Assembly (NCBI GenBank): GCA_944548615.1
Contig: OX155972.1
Coordinates: 10,785,161 to 10,849,160 of the forward strand
Length of the DNA: 64,000 nucleotides
Source: Micropterix aruncella
Taxonomy: Eukaryota; Arthropoda; Insecta; Lepidoptera; Micropterigidae
Direction of reading: 5' to 3'
Notes under the pieces: model-generated
Seen by the model: only the letters and a program-made list of their open reading frames with translations
Databases searched by the model: none
What the model was told of the DNA's origin: nothing
In this document: piece by piece, positions 1 through 9,407 of the stretch
How positions within the stretch are numbered: the first letter of the stretch is position 1
How the letters are laid out: every line of letters starts with the position of its first letter
Program-made: the position numbers and the translations under genes

Positions 1-2277
1 ACCCAATCTAACTATGTCAAGAACCCTTTCGATCGAATTTTAGATTTAATATTGTCTGACAAAGACAATATATGTGTTAAAAGTTCCACAGCAATAAGCC
101 GAGTCGACGCTCATCATCCACCGCTAGACATATATCTGAAACTTGCATATAACGTCGAGCTGGTTCAAAATACTGCAACAGCTCGATATGATTTCTTTAA
201 GGGCGACTACAAAAAATGTACTGAATTATTATCACTAATTAACTGGTATACATGCCTAACGGGTGATGACCCAGATTTATTAGTCGAAACATTCTATTCC
301 AAGCTGTGGGAAATAATTAAAATAGCAATACCATTCAAGAGCAAAAGACCCTCAAAATATCCTGCATGGTTAAATACATCCTGTATAAAGTTGCTGAAGG
401 AAAAAGAAAAATTCAGAAAAAAGGCAAAAAGGTACGGCAACGCGGTCGACTACGAAACATTTTCTTTGCTGAGAAAAAGAGGTAAAAAAATGATAAAAGA
501 AAGCTATAATGACTATATTAAGACAATTGAAGAGTCTCTAAATAAGACAAGTAAACCATTCTGGTCATTCGTAAAAGCAAAAAAAGCAAAACCAGCGATA
601 CCGGATACTATGTATTTTCAATCCAAAACTGCCAACGATGGATCCGGAATAAGCGAGTTGTTCTCGGAATACTTTTCCTCAGTTTTTGATGCTAACCCAG
701 TGCAGCTGACTCAACAAAGTGTGTGTGTTTCGAGTGCTAATTACTCGCTATGCAATATTATTATTAATAAAATAGATATTAGAACTAAGTTAAAAATGTT
801 AGATGATAGTAAAGGTCCAGGTCATGATGAAATCCCTCCCTTATTCATTAAAAAATGTTCAGCAGAAATCGTACAGCCATTGCACATTATATATAATAAA
901 TGTCTTGAGATAGGAGTATTTCCATCGCAGTGGAAGATTGCTAATATCATACCGATTCATAAATCCGGAGACAGGAATTCAGTATCTAACTACAGACCAA
1001 TAAGCATACTCTCCTGTTTCGGAAAGATATTCGAATCTCTTGTCTGTGATCATGTTACACGACATTTTAAACATATAATCTGTCCGTACCAGCATGGATT
1101 CACCAAAAACCGATCGGTGGAAACTAACCTGTTGGAGTACAACCAGTACATTTCATCCGCGTTTAATAGGAAACACCAGGTGGATGCCGTGTATACCGAC
1201 TTCGCTAAAGCTTTTGACAAAGTTAATCATGACATATTACATATGAAACTTGCAAATAACGGTATTCACGGTAACCTACTTAGATGGATGAAGTCGTACC
1301 TATCAAATAGGACACAAATTGTTCGTGTGAAAGGATATACATCGATCCCTGCCTTAGTTAAATCTGGTGTGCCTCAGGGATCAAATCTCGGACCACTTCT
1401 ATTTTTAATATTCATTGATGATCTCTCTAAGAGTCTACGCTGTCGGCATCTAATGTATGCAGATGATTTAAAAATATTCAAAGAAATACTGACAATGGAG
1501 GATTGCAATGCACTACAGAAAGATCTTTGCGAATTGAAAAAATGGTGTGAATCTAATAGAATGGAACTGAATGTTGAAAAATGTCAAATTATTCGTTTCA
1601 CTAGAAATAAGCAAATTAAAGACTACCCTTACTCTATCGGCAATTCAACACTAAAATCTACAAAAAGTGTAAGAGATCTAGGAATACTTCACGACGAGCA
1701 CCTGACTTTTAGAGAGCATATCAACAATGTAGTAAGTAAGAGCGAGCGAACACTGGGTTTTATATATAGGGTTACTAAACCGTTTAAAAATATTAACTCT
1801 TTTAACTTGCTCTATAATTCTCTTGTACGCAGCCAACTGGAGTTTGGTTCCATAATTTGGAATCCATACTATGAGGTGCATTCGGAAGCGATAGAGTCTG
1901 TGCAGAGGAAGTATATGCGTATGGTAACCTATAAAACCGGCCTATCACGCACTCTCTACTCTTATGAAGAGCGTTTAAATTATTTTAAGATTTTTACTCT
2001 TAGAAAGAGGAGAGAGTGCGGAAGTCTAATGTTTCTGCATAAACTTCTTAACGGCGGGATAGACTCACCAGATTTATTAGAAGCGTTAAATTTCAACGTA
2101 CCATCCAGGCGACTGAGGCAGCACTTAACATTTCACCTTCCCACTTCGCAGACAAATCAATCTTTCCACAATCCTATCTCACGTACATGCCGGTTATACA
2201 ACACTATAACCGATAACATTGATTTCTTCAACCTGGGACCATTAGTAGTTAAGTCCATTATAAATAACGTATTATGA
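1..2277 (+). CDS. LINE ORF2, 3' part (reverse transcriptase), 5' end outside window
   Basis: Open from the first base to a stop at 2275-2277, so the start lies upstream of the window. The first ~40 codons (…RILDLIL… and …DAHHPPLDIY…) read like the end of an APE-type endonuclease domain. The reverse transcriptase follows: FAKAFDKVNHD near nt 1201, SGVPQGS near 1363, and the catalytic YADD at 1455-1466. The C-terminal part (WNPYYE…, VQRKYMR) matches the thumb and tail region of Jockey/CR1-type non-LTR retrotransposons. The product would nick target DNA and reverse-transcribe its own mRNA. No internal stop or frameshift is seen. It is the same broad clade as the complete LINE at 30-35 kb but clearly a different, diverged family. 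Clade naming (Jockey versus CR1) is uncertain. Confidence 0.9.
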   Translation, partial: TQSNYVKNPFDRILDLILSDKDNICVKSSTAISRVDAHHPPLDIYLKLAYNVELVQNTATARYDFFKGDYKKCTELLSLINWYTCLTGDDPDLLVETFYSKLWEIIKIAIPFKSKRPSKYPAWLNTSCIKLLKEKEKFRKKAKRYGNAVDYETFSLLRKRGKKMIKESYNDYIKTIEESLNKTSKPFWSFVKAKKAKPAIPDTMYFQSKTANDGSGISELFSEYFSSVFDANPVQLTQQSVCVSSANYSLCNIIINKIDIRTKLKMLDDSKGPGHDEIPPLFIKKCSAEIVQPLHIIYNKCLEIGVFPSQWKIANIIPIHKSGDRNSVSNYRPISILSCFGKIFESLVCDHVTRHFKHIICPYQHGFTKNRSVETNLLEYNQYISSAFNRKHQVDAVYTDFAKAFDKVNHDILHMKLANNGIHGNLLRWMKSYLSNRTQIVRVKGYTSIPALVKSGVPQGSNLGPLLFLIFIDDLSKSLRCRHLMYADDLKIFKEILTMEDCNALQKDLCELKKWCESNRMELNVEKCQIIRFTRNKQIKDYPYSIGNSTLKSTKSVRDLGILHDEHLTFREHINNVVSKSERTLGFIYRVTKPFKNINSFNLLYNSLVRSQLEFGSIIWNPYYEVHSEAIESVQRKYMRMVTYKTGLSRTLYSYEERLNYFKIFTLRKRRECGSLMFLHKLLNGGIDSPDLLEALNFNVPSRRLRQHLTFHLPTSQTNQSFHNPISRTCRLYNTITDNIDFFNLGPLVVKSIINNVL

Positions 2278-2315
2278 AACAAATTGACAATTTACCGTAT
2301 GTTTTTAGTATGTTT

Positions 2316-2557
2316 ATTCCAGACATTATTCGATCTATTTTTTTTACCATTTAATTGTTTAACTGTTTTCAGAATTCACTATAAACTTATTTCTAAAATT
2401 TTTAATTTTTGTTTTGATAATTTTTATGTTTTTATTATTTTATTCCAGACAATATTTGATCTATTTTTTACCATTTCATTGTTTAATTGTTTTTCAGAAT
2501 TCACTGTAAACTTATTTCTAAAATTTTTAATTTTTGTTTTGATAATTTTTAAGGATA
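2316..2557 (+). repeat. Tandem duplication (~126-bp period) in LINE 3' UTR
   Basis: Two adjacent diverged copies start at ATTCCAGACATTATTCGATC (2316) and ATTCCAGACAATATTTGATC (2442). Both run through AGAATTCACT…AAACTTATTTCTAAAATTTT. A 99-codon open frame across it is low-complexity Phe/Leu/Ile and is not considered a gene. Confidence 0.85.
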
Positions 2558-2757
2558 TTAATTTTTGTGCTGATAATTTTTGATAATTTTGATAATTTTG
2601 TAAATCATGAGATACGGCACATACGCAATTATAAATTAAGCAAGCGGAGTACGCATATAATATTATACCCTAATTAGAAACAAAGTAAAAATGTTAGCGA
2701 TAGCCATGTAATATTAGAGTATTGTTTGTGTACCTTTTATAATAAATAAATAAATAA

Positions 2758-4650
2758 ATGGAGCTGACTGCGGCGCTATTGGGGGCGCAGCTAGCAGACA
2801 AAATTATAAAGGAACAAGCTATAGGTATTCATGAAAAGATCCTGTGGACAGATGCCACCAACGTCTTGTGGTGGATAAGATCTCAGAGTGAAAACCATCA
2901 ACAGTTTGTGGCAAATCGACTAGGGGCCCTGGACGATTTAACGCAACCATCTGAATGGCGATGGCTCGATGGGAAAAGCAATGCGGCAGATGACGCGACT
3001 CGCGTCGTAACAACAATCGATATGTCTTCGAACAGCCGTTGGCTGAACGGGCCAAATTTTTTACGCGGCCGGCGGGACCAGTGGCCAGCTGAAATACCGC
3101 CACAGCCAAACGAAAGTGAAAAGAAAGCGTTAGAGTTTAAACCAATAGCCGTCCTCGCGCTGAGAACCGAACCGACTAGCCTTATAAACGTGGGTAGATT
3201 CTCACAACATCGTAGAATCGTACGTACGATGGCCTATGTAATGAAATTTTGTCAAAAACATAAGAAAGAGGCGGAACTGGGCGGTTTGGACGGGCTAGAT
3301 ATCGGCCGCGCTGAACTCGCTCTCATAAAAGAATCTCAAGTGAGGTGTTTTAACAGGGAAATTGATATGATAAAAAAGGAAAGGATCTTGTCGAAAGATA
3401 GCAGGCTGCACGGTCTCAATTTGCATGTCGACCAACGGGGTATAATTCGAATCAGCGGGAGAATTGATAACGCTCCCGGGGTATCGTACGATACCAAACA
3501 CCCTATGGTACTCGACGGCCGAGATTTATATACTCAATTATTGATTAAAAGAACGCACGAAGAGACTGCGCACGGCGGAATAGAGCTAGTACTTTCTGTC
3601 CTACGTCAGAGATTCTGGTTAATAAGCGCGCGAGCCACGATAAAAAAACTTATATTTCAATGCGTACCTTGCACTATGCGAAAATCTAAACCAATGACCG
3701 CGATAATGGGTCAGCTACCAGCTGAACGTATCAATGCACATTCTAGGTGTTTCGCGTCGGTTGGCGTTGATTTTTGGGGTCCTATGTACGTCACGGTGCG
3801 CAGGAGGCCTGAAAAGCGCTATGGTTTATTATTCTCTTGTTTAAGTAGCCGCGCGTCTCACATAGAATTGGCACACGACCTGTCCACAAACTCGGCTATG
3901 CAAGCAATACGTAGATTCATAGCTAGGCGCGGTAAACCGCAAATCATTATGTCAGACAATGGCGCGAGTTTTAAGAAAGCGAGCGTTGAATTGAAAAAAG
4001 CGGTTTCCGAAATCAATAACGAAGAAATTCGAGATCGCCTCAGTAATGAACAAATTACGTGGAAGTTCATCCCGCCTGTTTCACCGAGTCATGGAGGCGG
4101 TTGGGAATCAATGATTAAATCGACCAAGAGGGCTTTAGAAGCCGTGTTAAAGGAAAGAGCTCCACCGGAGGAGGTTCTGAGAACTTTACTAGCCGAGGTG
4201 GAGTTAATTCTGAATATGAGACCGATCTCACACGTCACCGATGATAGTCGAGACGAGGCGCCCCTAACTCCTAATCACTTGCTACTAGGACATGCAGGGG
4301 GAACTTCAGCCATGGGGGAATATGAGGTCGATAAGGTAAACAGCAGGAGGCAATGGGTACAGACACAAGCGATGGCAGATTCATTTTGGCACCGGTGGAA
4401 GCGCGAGGTATTACCTACGATGGTGCAACGACCTAAGTGGAAGGTCCCGCAAAAATCTCTGGAGGTCGGAGACCTAGTACTATTGCTGGATCCCTCCATG
4501 GAGCGGGGTAAATGGACTCGGGGACGAATTGAGGCGATTTACCCAGACAAGCAGAAAGTCGTAAGGAGAGTAGATGTCAGGGCAGGAGGCAAGATTTATC
4601 GTAGAACAATAGGTAAATTAGTTAGGCTGACCACGGAAGTGCAGACATAA
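2758..4650 (+). CDS. pol: BEL/Pao pol polyprotein, C-terminal half (RNase H end, integrase)
   Basis: Residues 1-80 resemble the RNase H-like end of Pao-type pol (MELTAALLGAQLAD, WTDATNVLWWIRS, WRWLDGKSNAADDATR). An H2C2 integrase zinc finger follows (H267, H272, C302, C305). The integrase core has D338 in GVDFWG, D400 in SDNGASF and E450 in HGGGWE. The C-terminal ~100 residues (QAMADSFWHRWKRE…, GDLVLLLD) match the DUF5641-type domain at the end of BEL pol. The encoded functions are RNA removal during reverse transcription and integration of the cDNA. The first ATG is not a true start: the frame is cut at its 5' side by the LINE that ends at 2757. Gag, protease and RT are not in the window. 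No stop or frameshift is seen in the remaining 630 codons. Confidence 0.93.
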   Translation: MELTAALLGAQLADKIIKEQAIGIHEKILWTDATNVLWWIRSQSENHQQFVANRLGALDDLTQPSEWRWLDGKSNAADDATRVVTTIDMSSNSRWLNGPNFLRGRRDQWPAEIPPQPNESEKKALEFKPIAVLALRTEPTSLINVGRFSQHRRIVRTMAYVMKFCQKHKKEAELGGLDGLDIGRAELALIKESQVRCFNREIDMIKKERILSKDSRLHGLNLHVDQRGIIRISGRIDNAPGVSYDTKHPMVLDGRDLYTQLLIKRTHEETAHGGIELVLSVLRQRFWLISARATIKKLIFQCVPCTMRKSKPMTAIMGQLPAERINAHSRCFASVGVDFWGPMYVTVRRRPEKRYGLLFSCLSSRASHIELAHDLSTNSAMQAIRRFIARRGKPQIIMSDNGASFKKASVELKKAVSEINNEEIRDRLSNEQITWKFIPPVSPSHGGGWESMIKSTKRALEAVLKERAPPEEVLRTLLAEVELILNMRPISHVTDDSRDEAPLTPNHLLLGHAGGTSAMGEYEVDKVNSRRQWVQTQAMADSFWHRWKREVLPTMVQRPKWKVPQKSLEVGDLVLLLDPSMERGKWTRGRIEAIYPDKQKVVRRVDVRAGGKIYRRTIGKLVRLTTEVQT

Positions 4651-4722
4651 GAACGTAAAAATAGGTTATTATTGAATAAGTAAGGAATACAACTTATAGT
4701 AATGTAAATAATCTTAAGAAGC

Positions 4723-4757
4723 TTTTGGCATCGAATCGACAAACAAAGATGCCAAAA
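4723..4757 (+). promoter_or_regulatory. Inverted repeat abutting the BEL polypurine tract
   Basis: TTTTGGCATC (4723-4732) and GATGCCAAAA (4748-4757) form a perfect 10-bp stem with a 15-nt loop. The 3' arm runs directly into the polypurine tract. Confidence 0.6.
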
Positions 4758-4767
4758 GGGGGGAAAA
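4754..4767 (+). promoter_or_regulatory. Polypurine tract of BEL/Pao element
   Basis: AAAAGGGGGGAAAA lies ~100 bp after the pol stop and immediately before TGGATG, the presumed start of the 3' LTR. In LTR elements this run resists RNase H and primes plus-strand DNA synthesis. Confidence 0.75.
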
Positions 4768-5850
4768 TGGATGATTTACATAAACTCCTCGATTAGTTAG
4801 ATATTAAAAATAAAATTAAAAATAGGTTAACCTGTCGGAAGCCAGTCGTGCTATAAATAAATTTTACAGATTTTAAATAAATACCAGATAATTCGTCCAA
4901 TAAAGAAACTTCAAACGGCGTGGAGGCCACCCCGAGATTAAAATATGGTTAATATATTACATACTCGAATGGGGCAAGGCCGGGGTTCTGAGAAAGGGAT
5001 GAGGGTTCAGAAATTACGACGGCCGAGGGTCTAACAGTGGCATAATAACAATAGACCAAGGAAGCCATACATCAGCTGGTAAACTGTCTCGTCCGCCTGG
5101 AAAAAGAAAAAAAAAAAGGTCCGTCTAGAAACAAGAGCCGTAAATTATTGGCGGCAGCGGAGGGGTAGGTGCTCTGGGGTGGTCTTTAAAAGGGCCATAA
5201 TCAAAAACCAAAATATGCGATTGAAGCGCTATAAAGGTATTGTGTCTCCCACTCGAGTACTTGAGAAAGCGACCGACCCTTCATATAACATATTTTATAA
5301 ATAAAATTAACGCTAGAATAAGTCTATGTTAAAACTTGCCTGTACAATTTAAATTAAAACGTTTCTCGCTCGTTATATGTAGCTGATATTATCTTTATAG
5401 TTATTTTAGACAGTTGATAGAACCTAGCATATTATGTTTGAATTTGAAATATTAAGATTTTCTGAAAACACATTTAAGCCTAAGTTTCACACGCCCTCAT
5501 GTCTTCGAAGGGGCATGGTATGTATTTTTTTGTTGCTAGCCGGTGCCGAGTATAGCCAATCCCGGACCAAGGGGCATAGACGAGTTGGTCAGCTGTATTT
5601 TGACGCTGAACTCGTCAGTCAGTCAGTAAGATTTTGAGAGCGCCGCAAATAGGTGGCCGATCGGAAAACTGTCTTAGCTCGTATAAAATAGACATTCATA
5701 TTAACTCTGGGCAATAATGTTGGAAATGTGTTCAGTCGTGTATCGAGATTGATGTGTACGTGTACCTTGAATCAAATAAAGACATTAAAATTCAGTGCAA
5801 GGTTTCGTCAATCACCTGCTCTCCTAATCACCATCATCCTCATCTCCAGG
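4768..5850 (+). mobile_element. 3' LTR of the BEL/Pao element (right boundary approximate)
   Basis: It begins with TGGATGATTT after the polypurine tract. A TATAAAAT box lies at 5682-5689 and an AATAAA signal at 5775-5780, in the order and spacing expected for an LTR promoter and R/poly(A) region. The 5' LTR is not in the window, so the right end cannot be fixed by comparison; 5850 is an estimate. The 67-codon open frame at 5434 inside it is not considered a gene. Confidence 0.6.
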
Positions 5851-5989
5851 GGAAAATCGCAGTTTCGACTCAGGATATCGAAGAAGAACTAAGGCGTGAG
5901 TAATTATTGTACAGTCCACTAATTATTAACAAAGGAGTATCACGCCCTCTCCGCAACGAGCGGAGATGAAATAATGGTCGTTCCGGTCA

Positions 5990-6612
5990 TTCAGCGAGAG
6001 GTCTGATCGGATCGAACCAATGCCTAAAAAAAAGTCAGCGACAGCATATGTCTAAACTTCAAATTTAAGTCACAAAAAGTAGTTTTTTGTATTAAAAAAA
6101 TAATTTAAATCGTTAGGTCATTTGGTCATATTATCAACAATTATGAATTCTTATCAAAATAAGTGAATGAATTGTCTCAAGTGTTTAAAAAAAATACTTT
6201 TCCCTTTTACTGCATATAACTTCCCTTTTACTGCATAAATTGTTAAAGCATAATACTACATAGGTATGGAACCGCGACCGTATCTCGGGTTGGAACTCCG
6301 GAAAGACAATATATTTTGGTACCAAATAATAACATTACATCTAATATAGTATACAGAAAAGTTTTAAACAATTGATATAAACATAATTTATTCAATCATA
6401 ATCATTTCATTCACACATTTGAAACCCGGTAATATACCTAGCCAAATTGGCATGCAAATACATACATACATATGCAGTAAAAATATAACCCTCCTTTTGG
6501 CAGTCAGGAAATAAATCATAGCACTCAGTACTAACCGAACCACACTCATAATTTCATCACAAGTAAAAATATTTACCGCCCAACGAAGAGGGCACGGGTC
6601 AGCTAGTACATG
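5990..6612 (-). repeat. Dispersed repeat family B, minus copy (truncated)
   Basis: Read on the minus strand it starts TACTAGCTGACCCGTGCCC…CTTCGTTGGGCGGTAAA and matches 10803-11290 over several hundred bases, including GGCATTGGTTCG-side motifs, CACAAAAAGTAG and TGACCAAATGACCTAA. The ACTAGCTGACCCG start with a TATAGAT end is typical of abundant arthropod non-autonomous retroelements. The 3' end is missing here. Confidence 0.7.
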
Positions 6613-6624
6613 ATATACCTATTT

Positions 6625-6665
6625 TGCTAGCTGTGCTTCGCGGTTTCACCCGCTGTTTAATTTAA
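6625..6665 (-). repeat. 3' end fragment of RTE-associated SINE-like repeat
   Basis: GCGGTTTCACCCGC with GCTAGC on its left is the reverse complement of the GCGGGTGAAACCGC…GCTAGT end of the repeat at 17333-17556. Only the last ~35 bp are present. Confidence 0.5.
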
Positions 6666-6766
6666 AAGAAATCTGATTATTTATAAATAACATAATTTAG
6701 AGTAGTTCGGCATAGAAAATATTTCGGGTAATAAGTCATATATTCGGGTGGTATTAGTAAATATGG

Positions 6767-7037
6767 TGGGTTTTTAATTAGTGAAATCAGTACGACGAAC
6801 TAAGCAACTTCTGATTTTTTTTTTGGGATTTTTTTTTTTTTTTATTAGTTTTTTTTTTAATGTTAGTAGTTGATAACGCTATAAGCAAGATGCGCTATAT
6901 AGCTGTTTTTTTCGCAACACGTTTCTAAAACTTTTCTTTAATAGGTAAAATCTACAAAATTGTCAATTAAAAAAAAAATTTTTTTTTTCAAGTCGACTGA
7001 TTCACCCACTAAAAGGGTGTCACTAATTAAAAACTCA
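6767..7037. mobile_element. Short TIR element (MITE-like), ~270 bp
   Basis: TGGGTTTTTAATTAGTGA (6767-6784) is mirrored by TCACTAATTAAAAACTCA (7020-7037), 17 of 18 matching. The symmetry continues inward (GAAATCAGT…/…ACTGATTC). The interior is homopolymer-T rich with no coding potential. Target duplication is not evident. Confidence 0.55.
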
Positions 7038-7600
7038 TCCCTGTTTACTGGTTTTCGCTGCAACCTGGTCAAGATAAGGCATGCAGAGTTCGGCTCTTCT
7101 CGGTAATGCTCGGTTCATCAAGCGGCCGCCCTCGGCTCCCGACCCACTGCGTCGTATCGTCACCCGCGCTAATACTTCGTTTTCACGTAGCGTTCTTTTT
7201 GCTCCACTCCTAAGGGGCGTAACGTGATGTTAAATAGCTTATAACCTTTCTCAAGAAATGGGCTAAAAAAGCAAAAAAAGTTTTTAAATCTCTCTGGTAG
7301 TTTAAGAGATTAGCGCGTATAAGCAAACACATTCCTTTAGCTTTATTTTATATATATTTGGATTTTAGGAGATGTAGTAATGTAGAATACTATTCTACAT
7401 GAAAAACTGGATGTTTTTTTGGAATTATAAATAAACTGAATATCTAAAAGTGAAATATTAAAAACGCTAGTAGCTAAAATAATCAGTAAGTTTTTGCAAA
7501 TTTCTGTAATAGCTGGAAAGTTAATCACATCAAATTGAATGGTTAGCATTAGAAACTTGATTGGCAATTACTACAATTAATAGAATACGGTAATGTAACC
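7038..7600. other. No gene seen; unassigned repeat-like sequence
   Basis: Positions 7080-7240 are locally GC-rich (CGGCTCTTCTCGG, GCGGCCGCCC) and look like part of a dispersed element, but no second copy is in the window. The remainder is AT-rich, and no open frame there resembles a known protein. Confidence 0.4.
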
Positions 7601-7676
7601 TATACACTAATTAGTTCAATCGAAAAGCTAAGATATGCGCTTTCAAAAATGTTATTATAAAATAATAATAGATTTT

Positions 7677-7721
7677 AAATAGGATAGAAAACGAATTTAC
7701 CGCCTGAAATTTGTAGGACCC
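7677..7721. repeat. Left 45-bp inverted repeat of Penelope-like element
   Basis: It starts AAATAGGATAGAAAACG and ends TTTGTAGGACCC. It pairs with 8292-8336 with one mismatch (CGCCTGAA versus CGCGTGAA). The same sequence in slightly changed form bounds the composite at 17683-24205. Confidence 0.85.
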
Positions 7722-7907
7722 GACGTTTCGGTGACGTTGCAGCCGCCGTTGTCTAGGGTAGACTGAAGAGCTGTCAGTCCGTTGTTTTGCGGGTAGGCCG
7801 CAAACCGCTGCCGCCACTGCGTAGGCTATAACGGTGGTGGGGGGCCGGGCTCGGAGCGCGGGAATTTTGAATATCCGTCTTGCACACAAAACTCGCTGTA
7901 TCCTGTT

Positions 7908-8309
7908 TTACGTCTTTGCGTTCGGCGGCGGGAACTTTTTAAGAAGAGGGTTCCACGTAGAAGAGAGTTTGTAGCCGTCGTCTCTATTGAAGTTCGGAGT
8001 TCTTCTTATTTCAATGGCTTCCCGGATCATGCGAGGAAAGTAGAATTGTTCCTTGGATAGAACAATGGGATTTTGAAACTGCATCCATTGGTTACTTCCG
8101 CTATCCAATATATGTTCGCAGATCGCCGATTTTTCTCGCTGAACGTTTTTAACAGCTTTGATGTGTTCTGTCAGTCGCGTGGCTATGGGCCGTTTCGTTT
8201 GTCCAACGTAGGCTAGACCGCAGCTGCATTCGACTTTATACACACCCGGAGTTTGCAGTGGTATTACATCCTTTACAGGCCTCAAAACGTTGGGTCCTAC
8301 AAATTTCAC
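7908..8309 (-). CDS. Penelope-like ORF fragment: GIY-YIG endonuclease domain
   Basis: About 134 codons. Motif LRPVKD…IPLQTPGVYKVECSCG (residues ~9-31) is followed by YVGQTKRPIATRLTEH (34-49) and NFNRDDGYKLSSTWNP near the C-terminus. This is the order found in the GIY-YIG endonuclease that follows the RT in Penelope-like retroelements; it nicks DNA to prime reverse transcription. The RT is absent. The frame is cut at its 5' side exactly where the right inverted repeat begins, so the GTG at 8309 is not a genuine start. The stop is at the end of …PPPNAKT. This is a truncated, non-autonomous copy. Confidence 0.85.
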   Translation of the reverse strand: MKFVGPNVLRPVKDVIPLQTPGVYKVECSCGLAYVGQTKRPIATRLTEHIKAVKNVQREKSAICEHILDSGSNQWMQFQNPIVLSKEQFYFPRMIREAIEIRRTPNFNRDDGYKLSSTWNPLLKKFPPPNAKT

Positions 8310-8336
8310 GCGGTAAATTCGTTTTCTATCCTATTT
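8292..8336. repeat. Right 45-bp inverted repeat of Penelope-like element
   Basis: Reverse complement of 7677-7721 with one mismatch. Followed by ATAATGTCAAACAACCGCG, which recurs after the right end of the composite at 24169. Confidence 0.85.
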
Positions 8337-8718
8337 ATAATGTCAAACAACCGCGATAGTCTTCGATTTTATATAATAATAGATGTTTGCCTTAGTCCGT
8401 GTCCGTTTATCATAGATGTATGCCAGATAACTAACTCTAAGCCAGATATTCAATATTTATGTTTCGTTACGTTGCATGCACTGAAATTTTGACAGTACTA
8501 TGTCATCATCACGTCAGGCATAGGTCAAATAAATTTATTGCTGTGCGTTTGAGAAAAACATTAACACAGGGACCGAAAAGATGCATTTGCGGCATGTAAT
8601 GTAATGCGAAATTCGGAAAGGCGCACACAAAAAAACATTAATAGTGTTTATTTGGACTATACTCCTACTCTTCGGACCATCATAAAGTAGTTTGGTAGAT
8701 TCCGAATTGGTGATTTCG

Positions 8719-9395
8719 ATTAGGGAGCTAAGGGGCCCTTGCTGAGTTGGCCACGAAGACCCATTCTGTTCAGGGTTGGTCACACTCAAGGGTCAACACC
8801 CATCGGACGGCCTCCACGCATGAAGTGCGAGTCTGGGTAGAACTCTGGCCTTATGGTTAGTTTCCCCTAGGAATCAATCTCCTGGTGCTCCTGGACGGTC
8901 TGCGCTCCGTGCGGCATTTCCAATCGATTGCGCACTCTGACTAACAGTCGGGGGAGTCTGGAAGCAGTACTGTTTCCTATAGAGCGGGGGTGGTTGCGGA
9001 CCTTACGGCGACTGCTATTGAAACGACCATCGGCTACCCGATCCTGGATGAACAGCCGGGCAAAGGATGCCGTGGTCCGCGATAGATTCGGTATACACCG
9101 TTTCACCGCTTCGTAAGGGAGAGGACCGCACAAGCGACCTCAAACTCGTAACCAATCGAGAGACTGGAGTAATCTGGTCACAATTGGAAGTAAGGGCGTG
9201 AGTGTAAGCCCGCCAGGTAACACTCCTGGCTATCTCGCGGTTAAGGCGTTGGCCTCTTACGGGCTTGTGGCGTAGCTAGATGGTGGACTGTTTTGTCCTC
9301 AAGTCTTCTGCGCTCACCCCAGGGAGATAGAACGACTAATCGTTAAAACTTCCTGAGGTGACGGGCTCGCCCGCTGTAGTCGACAACCCTAGTTG
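8719..9395 (-). mobile_element. SINE-like family A, copy 1 (677 bp, TSD 12 bp)
   Basis: The plus strand shows the 3' end first (GGGCCCTTGCTGAGTTGGCC) and the 5' end last (GGGCTCGCCCGCTGTAGTCG). It is flanked by TTGGTGATTTCG at 8707-8718 and 9396-9407, a 12-bp target site duplication. It is GC-richer than its surroundings, with no frame above ~90 codons and no similarity to a protein I recognise. Aligned copies at 14584, 27246, 35583 and 38054 show it is one dispersed family. The duplication length and the 5'-truncated copy at 29554 point to LINE-driven retroposition. Confidence 0.85.
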
Positions 9396-9407
9396 TTGGT
9401 GATTTCG

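Larger units (their letters stand above)
1..2757 (+). mobile_element. LINE (Jockey/CR1-like), 3' portion, nested in BEL/Pao element
   Basis: The coding part is followed by a ~480-bp AT-rich 3' UTR ending in ACCTTTTATAATAAATAAA repeats at about 2733-2757. The next base is already inside a BEL/Pao pol reading frame. The LINE therefore inserted into the LTR element, and the pol gene's 5' half is presumably left of the window. The target duplication cannot be checked because the 5' junction is outside. Confidence 0.85.
7620..8370 (-). mobile_element. Penelope-like element, 5'-truncated, with inverted terminal sequence
   Basis: Minus-strand element carrying only the GIY-YIG endonuclease end of a Penelope-like ORF. 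It is bounded by 45-bp inverted repeats at 7677-7721 and 8292-8336 (44 of 45 identical). Outside the right repeat, ATGTCAAACAACCGCGATAG continues into a flank shared with 24172-24205, so the element extends slightly past the repeat. Inside the left repeat is GACGTTTCGGTGACGTTGCA…, also found near 24033. Inverted and 5'-truncated arrangements are usual for Penelope-like elements. Confidence 0.75.

Noticed and set aside
2284..2583. 99-codon frame after the LINE stop
   Set aside because: AT-rich tandemly duplicated 3' UTR; Phe/Leu/Ile low complexity.
5434..5637. 67-codon frame in the BEL LTR
   Set aside because: Lies upstream of the TATA box in the LTR and has no similarity to a protein.
7677..7760. 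Possible hammerhead ribozyme in the Penelope-like terminus
   Set aside because: Penelope-like elements can carry hammerheads, and CGAAAC occurs here on the minus strand, but I could not find a matching CUGANGA core and stems in the right order.
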